Positions 33,843 through 45,799 of a stretch of DNA of 64,000 bases are shown here, one piece after another. Source of the stretch: Dysidea avara (Eukaryota > Porifera > Demospongiae > Dictyoceratida > Dysideidae); the NCBI RefSeq assembly GCF_963678975.1, contig NC_089273.1:33852973-33916972 (forward strand), written 5' to 3'. Positions within the stretch are counted from its first letter, which is position 1. The number at the start of each line of letters is the position of its first letter. The position numbers and the translations under genes are program-made. The notes beneath the pieces were generated by a model, which ran no database searches, had not been told where the DNA came from, and saw nothing but the letters and a program-made list of their open reading frames with translations.

Positions 33843-34252
33843 GCACCAGCCTATTATGCTTTTAATTTTGCCTATTACAGTGTATACTATGCTGCAGTGC
33901 TCAAAAATTTTTCCTATTATGCTCATAATTATGCTCAAACTTTTTGCTACAATTCCCATGTTTTGCTACTTTCTAATGGATAATGATAAACTTTGGCTTA
34001 TGAACAACTGAAATGTACTTGTTGTGCCTTACGGATTGGCTATATTGTAAACTATGATAACAGTCATGTCAAATAACTACTTAATGGCATATGAGTGACA
34101 TCAACTGTTCTGTTATTGTAAGTCAACCTTTTTCTGTGGTATGCATTTTTTCTTACAGTATGACAGTTATTCTGCCTATTATGCTAGCATTATGCTTGAT
34201 GCTTTCAGGCACCTATTATGCTCAAAATTATGCCAGCATAATAGGCTGGTGC
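33843..34252. mobile_element. TIR element with TATTATGC motifs
   Basis: GCACCAGCCTATTATGC at the left is the exact complement of GCATAATAGGCTGGTGC at the right. The interior repeats CTATTATGCTC-like motifs several times. A relative with looser ends may lie at 36130-36610. The target duplication is not clear. Confidence 0.65.
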
Positions 34253-34899
34253 CTAGCTAATGGTGGTAGCTACGCATACCAAATTTTCACACGTTCTACA
34301 GTCATTTCTTACCTTCCACAACATCCACTGAAGAAGTAGTCAACAGCTAAGTTTCAGATATTTTTTAAGCCGAGGTTGACTGTATCAGGCAAACTGCAAA
34401 AAGGGTGGAGGCAGGGGCCCTGGAAGGCGGGCAAGATGGTGTTCAAATATTGAAAAGGAACGTTTTGGGGTAAATTAGGCCAAGTTATGGGCCACTCAGG
34501 GCTCAAAACTGGCTAAAATGAAAGGAAATTTACAGCACAGGTCCTTGTCGAACACCACGGAGCTGTACACCCACACACAGCCATCTCCTGGTTGCATGGC
34601 CAGGGCTCCATCAAGACCCCAGACCACTCATACGGCTCGCCACTGTGCTTTATTAAAGCAGCCAGCAAAAGTAGACCACTTTACTCTGGTCAACTGTGAC
34701 AGTGAAATTTGATAGTGCATTCATTAAGCTTAGTGTTTGTATGAAAAAATATGACTTCCAGTCTTAGGCGATAAGACCGGTTTTCGCAGATCCAGTCACA
34801 TTTAGTGAAGCTAATGTAAACATCTTTGGTGAGACCGTGTATCCCACAGCCCTTAGCACTTGTGTCATAAGGCCTTCTGGTATACAGGCTCTGCCTTTA
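34253..34899. other. No recognised gene
   Basis: A CA/CT-rich segment (34540-34700) looks low-complexity. GATCCAGTCACATTT near 34790 resembles one end of the MITE at 26168-26420. Confidence 0.4.
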
Positions 34900-34907
34900 C
34901 CAGGTAC

Positions 34908-35597
34908 CATAGGCGGATCTGAGGGGGGGCAAAGGGGTGCTGTGCCCCCCCTGGCCCTTCTCTGGCCCCCCTTGGACCTACAGTACCATTTGTATACCAG
35001 AAACTAGAATCATGCATTCACACTGCATTTAGAAGTATAGAAAGCCAATGGGCAAATAGAAGACAACACTTATAAATGTGCTTAACATTTATAGTTAAAC
35101 TGTACACCGTAAAGAAAGTGAGGCAAATAAATTTGAATTTTTGTGCAAAGATCGAGATACTCTAATAGAGCAGTCACTACTCTAATAGAACAGTCGCAAT
35201 TGTGATGTCATCAATTTACAAATTTTACAAATCGTAACAATGTTAGCTACTCCTTATTTTGATTTGGTATACACTTTACCATCAAACAGGTTATCTCAGA
35301 TAGGCTAATCAATCTTTGTATGCATTGCAAAGCATACACTTTTTAAGCTAAGCGTTATCAAAAATGCTCTGAAATTCAAACCTGGGAGGTCTGATTTTTA
35401 AAATTTTCTCAAACTACAGTTTTACAAATTGTATGTCCATCGTTCATCCAGCTATATGCCGAATAAGGTTATGCAAATGAATATAACTTGTGTTCTAGAA
35501 TTTCCCCATAGCTCATAGTAGAATAAACACTGTTGTGCACTAAAACTTCTTGCCCCCCTTTGGCCCCCCCTGACAGTGTCTCCTAGATCCGCCTATG
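34908..35597. mobile_element. hAT-type MITE
   Basis: A perfect 13-bp TIR (CATAGGCGGATCT and AGATCCGCCTATG) is flanked by a perfect 8-bp duplication CCAGGTAC (34900-34907 and 35598-35605). Both ends have C/G-runs (GGGGGGGCAAAGGGG and CCCCCCTTTGGCCCC). It contains two copies of the dispersed CTCTAATAGAGCAGTCAC motif at 35151-35198. It is 690 bp long with no coding content. Confidence 0.9.
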
Positions 35598-35605
35598 CCA
35601 GGTAC

Positions 35606-37306
35606 TTTAATCATAATAAGGCCATGCACATTAGTTGTTCTATATATATATATGATGCACTGAGTTGACTTTGTGCATGTCAAGCACGCATGTTGCAAAG
35701 TTTTACACAAGAGCTTTCTTCATCAATAATCAATGTCCTCCTACTTTCTTGGTGTTCCTCATTTAATGCATAAAACGCATACGTGTCCCAAAACAACTAG
35801 ATAGTGGAGTCTGATTTTAGCATGCAATTTTAGCACTGCATCATAGAAGATCATGTTAGAACAACGATAAGTTCCTATCATCTATACTTAGATCATGGTA
35901 GGGGATCTGATACCACTTGAAAATCGTACGATGGCTAAGTACCAGTATCTCCTCTAAAACAAAATAGAGGGGGGCCAGCCTAAGTCTTTGAAATATACAT
36001 AGCTAGCTATAAAAATATTACCACTTATTATGCATTCAGTTGGCTTTCAGGGAGGTGAGAAATGCAGGGTAAAGTCATGCTATTGCCTGTACAAATGTGT
36101 CGAGACAAGTGCACAATGCTCAGAACTAAGGACCAGTCTATTTTGCTTTTTTCCCACTTATTTTTCTTTCCAGCAATTCTTTTATTTTTCACCTATTATG
36201 CTCCATATTTTGCTCAAGAATTATAAATTTTGCTCAGCACTAATCTCTGTTAATTAAATATTTCCAATTGCAAAGCTACAGTTTTGCCTTAAAGTGACTG
36301 TTCTATTAGAGTATCTCGATAGCAATTACTTCTAACATGTAAAGCAAGAAGCTAGCTAATATTGCTTAACATGTGTGACTGTTTTGTTAGAGTATCTCGA
36401 TTATCACTTCTTGTTGCTGTAACAATTAGCTGTGCATTGTCGATATTTTAGCGTGTTTGACTGTTCTATTAGAGTATCTCGATCTTTTGTGTAATTTTTA
36501 TGTCCACTTCACAAAAATTGCACCTATTATGCCAGCATTTTGCTCATTGCTGTTTCCCACCCATTATGCCAAAAATTTTGCTGGCGAAATCGACGGGTCC
36601 CTACTCAGAACACTAATATTGTTATTGATTGCCAAGCAGCACACTGGATTATTTACGGTACAATGTACAATTAAGGAGTATATGGAAATAATCAAACTTA
36701 TAAAATAGTTCCATTTTATCAGGGATTCCAGATTCTTGATCGAAATTCAAGATTCCAATTTGTGATTCCAAGTGATTTTTGCTGGATTCCAGTTGAAGTC
36801 AGACCCCTCTATAATTCATAAGGGAGCATCTCCAAAATGATTTTTGGTAAATAATTACATTACCATTAGCCATTATTAGTAACACTAACTTTTGACCCTC
36901 GATCTACATCACACTATGAAGCAGATCATGTGATGCATTGACAACAATTAACTAGCATAAACATCATGTTCTTTATTAACAAACTATACCTATTTCTGTT
37001 CAATGATACAGTATTATTATCTACTTTACCAGTTAGGCACTGGAGGGTGTACAGTATATAGAAGGCAGAGCCTATTCAAGATGTTTACTTATAGCCTAGG
37101 AGCCTAATCGAAATTCTTAGAGCTAAATATCCTAAAATGAAACGGGACAAGTACCTAGAAGGGCTGAAAAAAGCCAACGCCATCGTGTACTGATTATCTA
37201 GTTATACTTTAAATTATTGTGACTTCAATACTGTAAAGTTTAATACATTATGATGTGTTGTAAGCAAACCTAAAAGATGCCACCTAGAGCAGAAGTGGCG
37301 GTCATA
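35606..37306. other. Non-coding region with dispersed motifs
   Basis: No gene is supported. Three copies of the dispersed GACTGTTCTATTAGAGTATC motif (36295, 36369, 36458) and TATTATGC-type repeats occur. Confidence 0.5.
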
Positions 37307-37320
37307 CACAGTAGATCAGT

Positions 37321-37679
37321 TTATTTTTTTTTTCTCGGGATAGATGCACTGCCCTTGCCTACCACCCCCAGCACTAAGGAGCAAGTTTGCTGGACAACTG
37401 AAAGAGGGACAACTAAAAGTCCCTAGGGCCAGAAATATGGCCTATCTCCGGGAAAGCATGGTTGGAACGATGAAGGATGGATCGTGTTCCCCGGATGTAC
37501 ATTGTAGCAGAACGAAGAAATGAAAAGGACAATGTGCAGTGAATCCACGCCAGAGTGCCACTATAAGATGTTGAGCTGTAGCGAGAAAGCATGTCGGCCA
37601 GACGACGATAGATTGTTAGTAGTGCTTCTCTTCCCATTCCGCCGGTTGTGGAAAATACTAAAGGGGTAAAGGAAGCCTG
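37321..37679 (-). pseudogene. 5'-truncated retrocopy of the RT family's C-terminus (fragment D)
   Basis: The minus-strand frame FTPLVFSTTGGMGREALLTI, WIHCTLSFSFLRSATMYIRG is the extreme C-terminus of the same family as copies A-C. A T-run on the plus strand (poly(A) of the copy) lies at the 3' side. A perfect 14-bp duplication CACAGTAGATCAGT flanks it (37307-37320 and 37680-37693). Truncation at the 5' end, a poly(A) tail and a long duplication indicate target-primed reverse transcription. Confidence 0.85.
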
Positions 37680-37859
37680 CACAGTAGATCAGTAGCTGCG
37701 CATAGAATTAAAGTGAATTGCACTTTCCAGTGATGTTATCTCAACTCGCAAAGACTTATAGCTGCGCGTGTAGCAGGCTTTCAGTTCCTTCATTCATAAC
37801 CAGCGTGCTCAGTACCTCAGCCATTGGCGAGTGTGAGCTTGTAGCTTAGTATACATTTA

Positions 37860-38193
37860 CAGGGGCGGATCCAGAGTTTCGAAAGAGGGGGGGCACCTTT
37901 CTGAAAAACAGTTGAAGACCAAAAAAACTTGCTGAAAACCAGTTGAAGACCAAAAAAAAAGAAAAAAAAAAGGTCACAACAATAATAGCTAGTTATCCTT
38001 ACAAACTATATCACGTCTGTTATGTAAAATAAAATCCTATTTGTAGCTTCATAGGTAAGCTACGCTGCCTCATGAACATTGTGACTGCTTTATTAGAGTA
38101 ATTGACTGCTCTATTAGAGTATCTCGATCTTGTATGCAATTTCTTGAAGGGGGGGGCATTTGCCCCAAATACCCCATCCTGGATCCGCCACTG
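37860..38193. mobile_element. CAGNGGCGGAT MITE, copy 1
   Basis: Termini CAGGGGCGGATCCAG and CTGGATCCGCCACTG are flanked by a 5-bp duplication ATTTA (37855-37859, 38194-38198). It contains two dispersed ATTAGAGTATCTCGAT motifs and poly-G near the ends. It is 334 bp long. Confidence 0.8.
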
Positions 38194-38199
38194 ATTTAC

Positions 38200-38560
38200 T
38201 TACGAGTTTATAGACTACAGACAGGCCAGGTTATATACACCTACAATTTGTCACAGTGAAACTATACGTACTTAAGTTATCGCTCATAGTTAGAGCCATG
38301 ATAGCTACATTATACTAGCTTGTCTACACTCTTAAGACACATTAACTCACCTTGTAGTTCGTATAGGTCTATAACCGGCAGCTATACGTAGCTAATGATG
38401 TATCTACTTACACAGTTGCGCCACCACCAGATTCCACTACAATAACTTTCTTCTAAGCCAGCTGAATGCTACTAGCAAGAACTAAATGGTAGCTACGTTC
38501 TTTTCTAAACCAATGGAATGCCATTAGCAAACAAAGACATAACTACTGTGGAATCACGAC
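38200..38560. other. No recognised feature
   Basis: AT-rich; nothing supported. Confidence 0.5.
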
Positions 38561-38564
38561 ACAG

Positions 38565-38920
38565 TCCGCACGCCCCAGAGTGGTCCGCGCGCCCCTTCAT
38601 GAGTATATTGACAGGAGCACTGTAGCTACAAACGGGTCACCCTGTAGAGAGATCAGTTAGAAACCAGTTACACTATAGAGAATTCAGCTGCAAACAAATC
38701 ACAGTGGAGGATCTAGAAATTTTGAAAGGGGGTTTAACTCGTGGAGATTTTATCACCCACACGACGACTCGTCAATAAATTTGGGCTGCACGCAATTTTC
38801 GCAGGGGATTTCAGCTGAAACCATTGCAACCCCCTGTATCCGCCACTGAATCATTATGTAGAGATTTCAGCTACAAAAACCAAGTTTTTACCCTATAGAG
38901 AGAGAAACAAGTGACCCTAG
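38565..38920 (-). mobile_element. Helitron-like family fragment
   Basis: GTCCGCGCGCCCC and GAGTATATTGACAGGA match the unique end of the family. A few minisatellite units (GTAGAGAGATCAGTTAGAAA) follow. It is interrupted by a small MITE at 38703-38848. Confidence 0.6.
38703..38848. mobile_element. CAGNGGCGGAT MITE, copy 2 (short)
   Basis: Ends CAGTGGAGGATCTAG and TATCCGCCACTG lie within a 5-bp duplication AATCA (38698-38702, 38849-38853). It is 146 bp long. Confidence 0.75.
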
Positions 38921-38984
38921 TATAACAATAACCACAGTCTGTGGTGTAGGTTAATGGAACCAGTGGCACCAAATTCAAATGAAT

Positions 38985-39062
38985 TATTTGTTTGTTTGTT
39001 TGTTTGTTTGTTTGTTTGTTTGTTTGTTTGTTTGTTTGTTTGTTTGTTTATTTATTTATTTA
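38985..39062. repeat. (TTTG)n/(TTTA)n tail of the LINE
   Basis: A tetranucleotide run passing from TTTG into TTTA units at the 3' boundary (minus strand) of the adjacent LINE. Confidence 0.85.
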
Positions 39063-41625
39063 TTGATTAGCAAACACCCAACAGGGTTTTTACGCTAATG
39101 TACAAGGTACGTACACATAAGTGCCTAGTCTAAGTTACAATAACATAAGTGCCTAGTTTAAGTTACAATAATGATTAGTACTAAATTAAATAAGTGCTAA
39201 GTTACAATAGGTGTTAGGTTACAATCAGTGCTAAATTACAGTAAGTGATAAGTTACTATAAGTTTTGACATTAAAATTTCTATCTTAAGGTGGCTGGAAA
39301 CAGTTTCTGAATGGCTTCACCATGAAATACAGGGTCTAAAACAAGCAAGCTATCTTCACGAAGTGCATAGTACCCGCATAGTATAATAATAATAATAATA
39401 ATAATAAACTTTACAGTGTACATATACCTACATACATACAAGTTGCAGATGTTGGTATGATACAATTGGGACATATGGCAGCACACTGATGGTCCACTGA
39501 CATCCTGTGTCAGTGGCCGGAAGCTAAATTGTAGCAGTGATTAGCTACAAAGTTTACTTACTAGTCTAAGATTACTTAAAAGGGGGGGGGGGGGGGGGAA
39601 GTTAACAGTTAAAGGGAGTTGAAGTTAGGTTGGTGAGGGATCTTTGAACACTTTGAGCATGGACATAGAAATGAAAAAGAGCAGGTGTTGTTGGAGGTGA
39701 AATTGGCAGTGAAATGATTCCACAGATAATCTAAAAGTTTGGCCTTTATCTTGAGTGGATTGTCCTGGTAGTTGATAATGGGAAGGGCATTCCAGATGCG
39801 AGGAAGCCGGTTAAAATAAAAGTTACTAGTGGAATTGTCAGGTGATCTTGTTTGGAGTAGCTTGTTTCCAGAAGCTAGACGTGTGTGACCAGTTGCAAAT
39901 TTAATGAAATTATTGATGTCAAATCCATTGTGGGGGTTGTGGAGATTTTTAAGAAAGAACATCACATCATTTACATCAAGAATGTACATCAGGGGTAGCA
40001 TATGGAGATTAATAAGACGAGACTTGTAGTCAGTAGAGTAATCATTTAGAATGTATTTAGTTGCACGCCTCTGAACACGTTCGAGTTGCTGAATGTGCTT
40101 AATTAGGTAGGGTTTCCAGATGACCGAGCAGTAGAAAAATTGGGATCTAACAAGAGAGGTATATAGTCGAGATTTGGCTTGGACATAATTTTGTAGGGAG
40201 AAAGATCTTCTTAGAAGTCCAAGTACCTGATAGGATTTGGAGATAATGTGGTTATAGTGAGCATCCCATGACAGGTCGCTTGATAACATAATTCCTAGAT
40301 CTTTGTATGTATCAACACAAGAAATCTGGGAGGTGCCGATATTGTAAGATGTTGGAGATTTCCTTTTAAAGGATAGCAGAAAGATTTTTGATAGACCGAA
40401 TAGAAGATTCCAGTGGGTACTCCAAAGTTTAAATTATTTAAGTCTTCTTGAAGTTTAAGTGAATCTAGTGGTGAGGAGATAGTTTTGATGCATTTGGTAT
40501 CGTCTGCAAATAGAAACAATAGACAAAATTTAATGATGTCCGGAATATCATTAACATATATGAGAAATAGAAGTGGGCCAAGTATACTTCCCTGTGGGAT
40601 TCCGGATAGAACTGGGAGAAGGTGAGACAAAGAGTTGTTAATCTTCACACACTGATAACGATTAAGTAGGTATGATTCAAACCATTGCCAAAGCTTGCCA
40701 GAAATTCCAAGTGATCGAAGTTTGAATAACAGTTCCTTGTGGGGGACACTGTCAAAAGCCTTTTTGAAGTCAAGATAGACTACATCAGTTTGGTCATTAG
40801 TACTATGTATGGTGTTCAACATGAGAAGCAACTGTTGCACTGTGGATCGATTTTTTAAGAAGCCAAACTGCTGAGGTGAGAGAAAACTTGAAATGTAAGA
40901 AATGGTTTTGTTGTAAACTAGTTGTTCTAATACCTTAGATGTTATACAGAGTAGAGAAATTGGACGATAGTTAGTAACTTGAGTCTTGTCACCAGATTTA
41001 TGTACAGGAACAATCGTGTGTATGCGCCATTCATAAGGTATGGAGCAACTATTTAAACTGATTGTAAACAAATGGTGCAATGGCTTAGCAAGAATGTTAG
41101 CATATTGTTTGAGAATCCTTGGGCCAATACCATCAATACCAGTGGCCTTGTCAGTATGGAGTGAGACGAGTGCTTCATATACTTCCTGTTCAGATATTTG
41201 GATTGATACTAAATGACATCTGACAGATGGGTCAATTTTGTCAGGGTAGGGTGGGAGTACGAAGTCTGAAGAGGTAAACACAGAGAAGAAATATTCATTA
41301 AAAAGAGAGGCTTTATCAGCACTGTCAGTGGCAGGAGCACCGTTGTAAAGGACAGAGGATGGTATAGAGCTGGATTTTTTTGACACTTCTTATATATTTG
41401 TAGACCATGGAGTTATTATTTGGTGCAAAGTTAATTATTAACTTTCTTTCAAACTCTGACCTGGCTTTATGGATTTCATCAGACAGTGACTGTTCAGCAG
41501 TGTGTAAACGATTCCTGATACTGGAGGAGGGAGATCTGCGAAGTCTTCGTTTAAGAGACCTGATAGAGTTAATCTGATGTCTGATTGCTGGAGTGAAATA
41601 TTTGGGCTAGTACTAACAGAAATCT
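39063..41625 (-). pseudogene. CR1-like LINE, ORF2 reverse transcriptase, 5'-truncated and frameshifted
   Basis: Two minus-strand frames (41386-40295 and 40289-39609) form one RT split by a one-base shift near 40430. Upstream residues to about 41600 (KARSEFERKLIINFAPNNN) are also in frame with the RT. Motifs: TDKATGIDGIGPRIL, NYRPISLLCITSKVLE, palm A VVYLDFKKAFDSVPH, B SGIPQGSILGPLLFLIY, C FLFADDTK, and the C-terminal CPCSKCSK. No apurinic endonuclease domain remains. The 3' UTR (39063-39608) contains ATT-type microsatellites, a 17-bp G-run and AAGTGCTAAGTTACAAT repeats. The same family supplies fragments at 47040-47470 and 59201-59280. Confidence 0.85.
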
Positions 41626-42519
41626 ATGAAACAATTTGTTCTCTACCGTTTACAACAAACAGCAGCTCTCTGGGATGCATGTTGTGCAAGCTACACATTT
41701 AGCCCTTCAGAGCAAATTCTTCCTTCACGCTTCGCACTATGAAGCTGGATTCGCTGTTAGACACTAGAGTAAGCCACCAATGTTCAACCACCATAGGTTC
41801 GGACGCGATTTTTCTTTAAACCCGCAAAGAAAATTTCTGCTCTTGCTATGCTTTTGGAGAGGTCTAGGCCATAAACTCTTGCAAACAAAATTTCAGACCT
41901 GCAGCTTTCTTTGTCTGGCTGCAGGAGCTGCAAAAGTGACCTGTCCGATTGTTCTCAATTCTCGGACAAAAATATGTATTATAGGTCAGGTGGCACTGCT
42001 CGTAATGCTTGAAGCTGATCAAGTCTTTCTATGCTTGATATAAAAGAGCAACTCTTATAGCCTACAAATATATGCAGATATTTGGCTTAGTCCTTATTGG
42101 CTGTCACCTCTGTCGAGCAATCTTAAATTCGGCCAACATGTGAAGTTCGTACAAATCAAATAGTTATCTACATCGAATTCAAAGCTATTTTTATGAACAT
42201 TGAGAGCATCAGCTATCGTTCAATGCCGTATAGCTGGTAATTTTCGAAAGGTTTTTATTTTCGGATATTTCGAAGAGGCCCTTCTCTTCGAAAATAAATT
42301 CCCACGTCCGGTTGTTTTTCGGAAATAAATTCCCACAAGTGAAAGCAACCGTCCAACTTTTGGCGATTTGTTCATGTATTCCTCGAGTTTTAGCTCAGTA
42401 TTGCTGATGATAATGGGTAAACTGTATCATTACTGTACCAATAACCAGAAAAAAGGTGATCCAGAATGGGAATTGATGCCGTCTGCTCTAGAATCTTTGG
42501 TAGGATAGCTAGCTATGAT

Positions 42520-43165
42520 CGAGCGTGATCGTGCCAGTGAATTCACTCCACCCGAGATATACTCGTGCCAATAATCCCCTCAAATTTGCACAGCTGCAAT
42601 CCAGAATTGATTTATATAAGTATTCTTTTCTGCCAAGAACAATTATTGATTGGAATAACTTGAAAATTGTCAACATTGACACAATTAACCTTGACACTTT
42701 TAAGAACATTATAGATAAGCTAAACCATAGGCGGCGGAAAGGGGGGGCTAGGGGGCTAAAGCCCCCCTTCGGTCTGCTGAGGGGGGCTTAGCCCCCCTCA
42801 GAATGATATCACACCAAAATTATCTTTCTTGAAGACCGTGATAAAGATTGAGATACTCTAATAGAGCAGTCACTCTAATAAAGTAGTCAGTGTGTAGCGA
42901 GCTATGTAAGGATTTTTATGTAGTTTATTAGCTAGAAATGGTAGCTGGTGAGGTGGAAAACTCTTGTCAGTTGGTTGTGACCTTTTTTTTTTGGTCTCAC
43001 CTTACCAAACTATAGAAATAAGTATGGGTCAGCCCAGCGGAGCCCCCCCCTCATATCAACTACTTCCTCCGCCGCTGAGCTAAACAATTTGTGATTTGTA
43101 ATGCACATTAGCGTGTTGCCCCTGGTGGGCTTTGCTAATTAATAATGATAATAATAATAATAAGA
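42520..43165 (+). pseudogene. LINE 3' end split by a hAT MITE
   Basis: The plus-strand frame TRANNPLKFAQLQSRIDLYK, FLPRTIIDWNNLKIVNID is the standard LINE RT C-terminus. It is cut at 42725 and resumes at 43078, ending in an (ATA)n tail near 43145-43165. Confidence 0.7.
42726..43077. mobile_element. hAT-type MITE inside the LINE fragment
   Basis: Ends CATAGGCGGCGGAAAG and CTTCCTCCGCCGCTG are flanked by a perfect 8-bp duplication AGCTAAAC (42718-42725, 43078-43085). It contains the CTCTAATAGAGCAGTCAC motif (42855) and G/C-runs. It is 352 bp long. Confidence 0.85.
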
Positions 43166-43618
43166 GACTCTCTCAGTCTTCTCTCCAGTGCACAGGAGTG
43201 GGGATTATTCCATCAGTAAGTCAGTTTTCGGCAAACATTCACGCATCTTCATAATTTGTGACACAAATTTCCGTTTATTTGAAATCCATCCGGACTTCGA
43301 AATATGCACTCTTCGAAATTAAAATCTTTCGAAATTCAGATTTTGCTTCTTGTGCGAAAATTTCTATTTCGAAAATAATCCGCTATACGGTAGTAAATAG
43401 GAACATGCATGATGACCGCAACTTGATTTTTGCCCGAATAGCTACGTACATTGCATTTAGGCTTCTCTGACAGTAACAGCCTAGCTACTGCACCCAGCAC
43501 ACATAATTATATATATATATACATGGTGGTCAACCACAGTAATGATTATATTTAAATCTCATAGCTAATGTGATTGCTTGCATAGCACTGTTGAAACCTT
43601 ATGAAAACTGTTCCAAGC

Positions 43619-43984
43619 CACCTTAACCTACCATCACAGCCATTTCTTGGCTGCCACTGGATTTCACATTTTTTCACCATAGCCATTTTTAGGGGCTGCA
43701 CTCTTTTTACAGCTTGGTTGTTTTGGATTAGATTTCACTTCTTTTTGTATTTGTATGCCTATGGCCGGCTTTGGGGCTTTTTCAACCTATCTTTTTCTCT
43801 TTACCACAGGAAGAAGAAAAAGCATAATAATAATAAAGATTTAAAGCAGATTTTTAATACTTTAACTATTTTGATTTTATCAGTAACATTACGCAAATTA
43901 CGCTTATTACATGCCAATTATTTCCTACAGGATAACATGTTTGCAGCTGATCTCTCTGCTGGGTGACTTGAAATGTAGCTTAAC
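43619..43984 (+). mobile_element. Helitron-like fragment (right hairpin arm and following segment)
   Basis: Begins in the right arm of the ~320-bp hairpin (CTTAACCTACCATCACAGCC) and continues with CTTCTTTTTGTATTTGTATG and the GGAAGAAGAAAAA segment, as in 12700-12900, into one or two minisatellite units. Confidence 0.65.
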
Positions 43985-45590
43985 TAGAAATGGTAAAAAT
44001 TTTAATAACAACAATTCAGGTGAATTTTGTGCTGCTTGGTCTTGGTACAAAATTCACCTGAATTGCCGTTATTAAATTTTTTACCATTAACCTACCATCA
44101 CAGCCATTCCTTAGCCGCCACCTTGGATTTCATATCTTTTTTCACCATAGCCTTTCTGAGGGCTGCACTCTTTTTTTTGCAGCTTGGTTGTTTTGGATTA
44201 GATATTTATTACATGCCAATTATTCTCTACAGGATAACTCGTTTGCAGCTGATCTCTCTACGGAGTGTAGCTGCACTCTCTACAGGGTGATTTGCTTGTA
44301 GATGAAGTCTCTACAGAATTTTCTCTACAGGGTGACTTGTTTCTAGCTGAACTCTCTGCAGTTATCTGTTTGTAGCTGAGTTGAACTCTCTACAGGGTGA
44401 TTTGTTTGTAGATGAAGTCTCTACAGGGTGGGTGAGTTTGTAACTGAACTCTCTACAGGGTGATTTCAGTGGCGAATCTAGCAATTTATAAATGGGATTT
44501 CCAGTTTAGAAGGTGGACATATACACTGACATGACTGACGCAAAAGTCTGTACTACATTGTCTGGTTTGGTGAGGTGAGACAAAAAAAAACAAAAAATAA
44601 AGAAAAATAAAGGTCACAGCCTATTCATAAAGTACATAAAATCCTGAAATAACTCGCTACACACTGCTCTAATAGTTACTGTGACTGCTCTATTAGAATA
44701 TCTCGATCGAGGCGCATGCCGCAATAATTAAAACATTTAATTGCTACGTACACCTGTAATCATTTTTTCACAGGGTGTTTCCGTGGAAACCTTGAAACCC
44801 CCTAAATCCGCCACTGGATTTTGTTTGTAGCTGAACTCTCTACAAGATGATTTGTTTTTAACTGATCTCTCTACAAGATGATTTGTTTTTAGCTGATCTC
44901 TCTGCAGGGTTACTTGATTCTAGCTGATCTCTCTACAGGGTAACTTGTTTACACAGTAGCTGAACTCTCTACAGGGTGATTTGTTTCTATCTGATCTCTC
45001 TACAGGGTTTCTTTGTCTGAGGCTGATCTCTCTTAAGGGTGATATGTTTCTGTAGCTGAACTCCCTATTGGGTGACTTGTGTCTAGCTGAACTGTCTACA
45101 GGGTTATCTGTTTGTAATTGAACTCTCTACAGGGTGATTTGTTTCTAGCTGATCTCCCTACATGGTTACTTTCTCGGTGTGATCTCTCTTAAGGGTGATT
45201 TGTTTCTGTAGCTGACTTGAACTCTCTACAGTGTGACTTGTTTCTAGCTGAACTGTCTATAGGGTTATCTGTTTGTAATTGAACTCTCTACAGGGTGATT
45301 TGTTTCTAGCTAATCACTCTACAGGGTTACTTTGTCGAGGTGATCTCTCTTAAGGGTCTAGCTGAATTTTGTATAGGGTAACTTGTTTGTGGCTGAACTC
45401 TGTACAAAGTATAGCTAATCTCTCAACAGGGTGACTTATTTCTCTCTAATCTTTCTACAGCATGACTTGTTTCTAGCTGAACTCTGTAGCTACAGGGTGA
45501 TCTAACTCTCTACGGTGTGATTTTTTTCTAGCTGATCACTCTACAGGGTGGCTTGTTTCTAGCTGATCTCTCTACAGGGTCACGCTTACT
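43985..45590 (+). mobile_element. Helitron-like fragment with hairpin and minisatellite
   Basis: Most of the hairpin (43985-44205), then ~31-bp units (GTAGCTGAACTCTCTACAGG) to 45590. The unique 3' tail is missing. It is interrupted at 44467-44816 by a CAGTGGCG MITE. Confidence 0.65.
44467..44816. mobile_element. CAGNGGCGGAT MITE, copy 3
   Basis: Ends CAGTGGCGAATCTAG and AAATCCGCCACTG, with a 5-bp duplication GATTT (44462-44466, 44817-44821). It contains GACTGCTCTATTAGAATATC and GGTGAGACAAAAAAA. It is 350 bp long. Confidence 0.85.
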
Positions 45591-45699
45591 ATTAGGGATA
45601 GGAAGTTTCTGTAACACAGAGTTAGGATATAACTGTGTACTACTGTACTCTAAATGATGCAAATTTTCAGTAGAATTATACAATTAGGTGGGTAACTCA

Positions 45700-45795
45700 T
45701 TGGAGTGAACTGAGTGACTGGGGTGATCTCAGTGATTGGACTGATCTGAGTGATTGAAGTGATCTTAATGATTGGAGTGATCTGAGTGATTGGCA
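45700..45795. repeat. 18-bp minisatellite
   Basis: Five units of GTGATCTGAGTGATTGGA-like sequence. Confidence 0.85.
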
Positions 45796-45799
45796 CAGG

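Larger units (their letters stand above)
42226..43390. mobile_element. CCGTATAGC-ended TIR element
   Basis: The left end CCGTATAGCTGGTAATTTTC with GAAAGG faces the right end ATTTTCGAAATAGAAATTTT... and AAAATAATCCGCTATACGG. It is rich in TTCGAAAT. It splits the palindromic-arm element and itself holds a LINE fragment and a hAT MITE. The target duplication is not resolved. Confidence 0.65.
41766..43500 (+). mobile_element. Single arm of the large palindromic element, with nested insertions
   Basis: AGAGTAAGCCACCAATGTTC opens a ~470-bp sequence also present at 50064-50540 and, inverted, at 51430-51911. Its continuation resumes at 43391 (TAGTAAATAGGAACATGCAT), so 42226-43390 is an insertion. Only one arm is found here. 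Confidence 0.7.

Noticed and set aside
36130..36610. Second TATTATGC-type TIR element
   Set aside because: Motifs recur, but I could not match two proper inverted ends.
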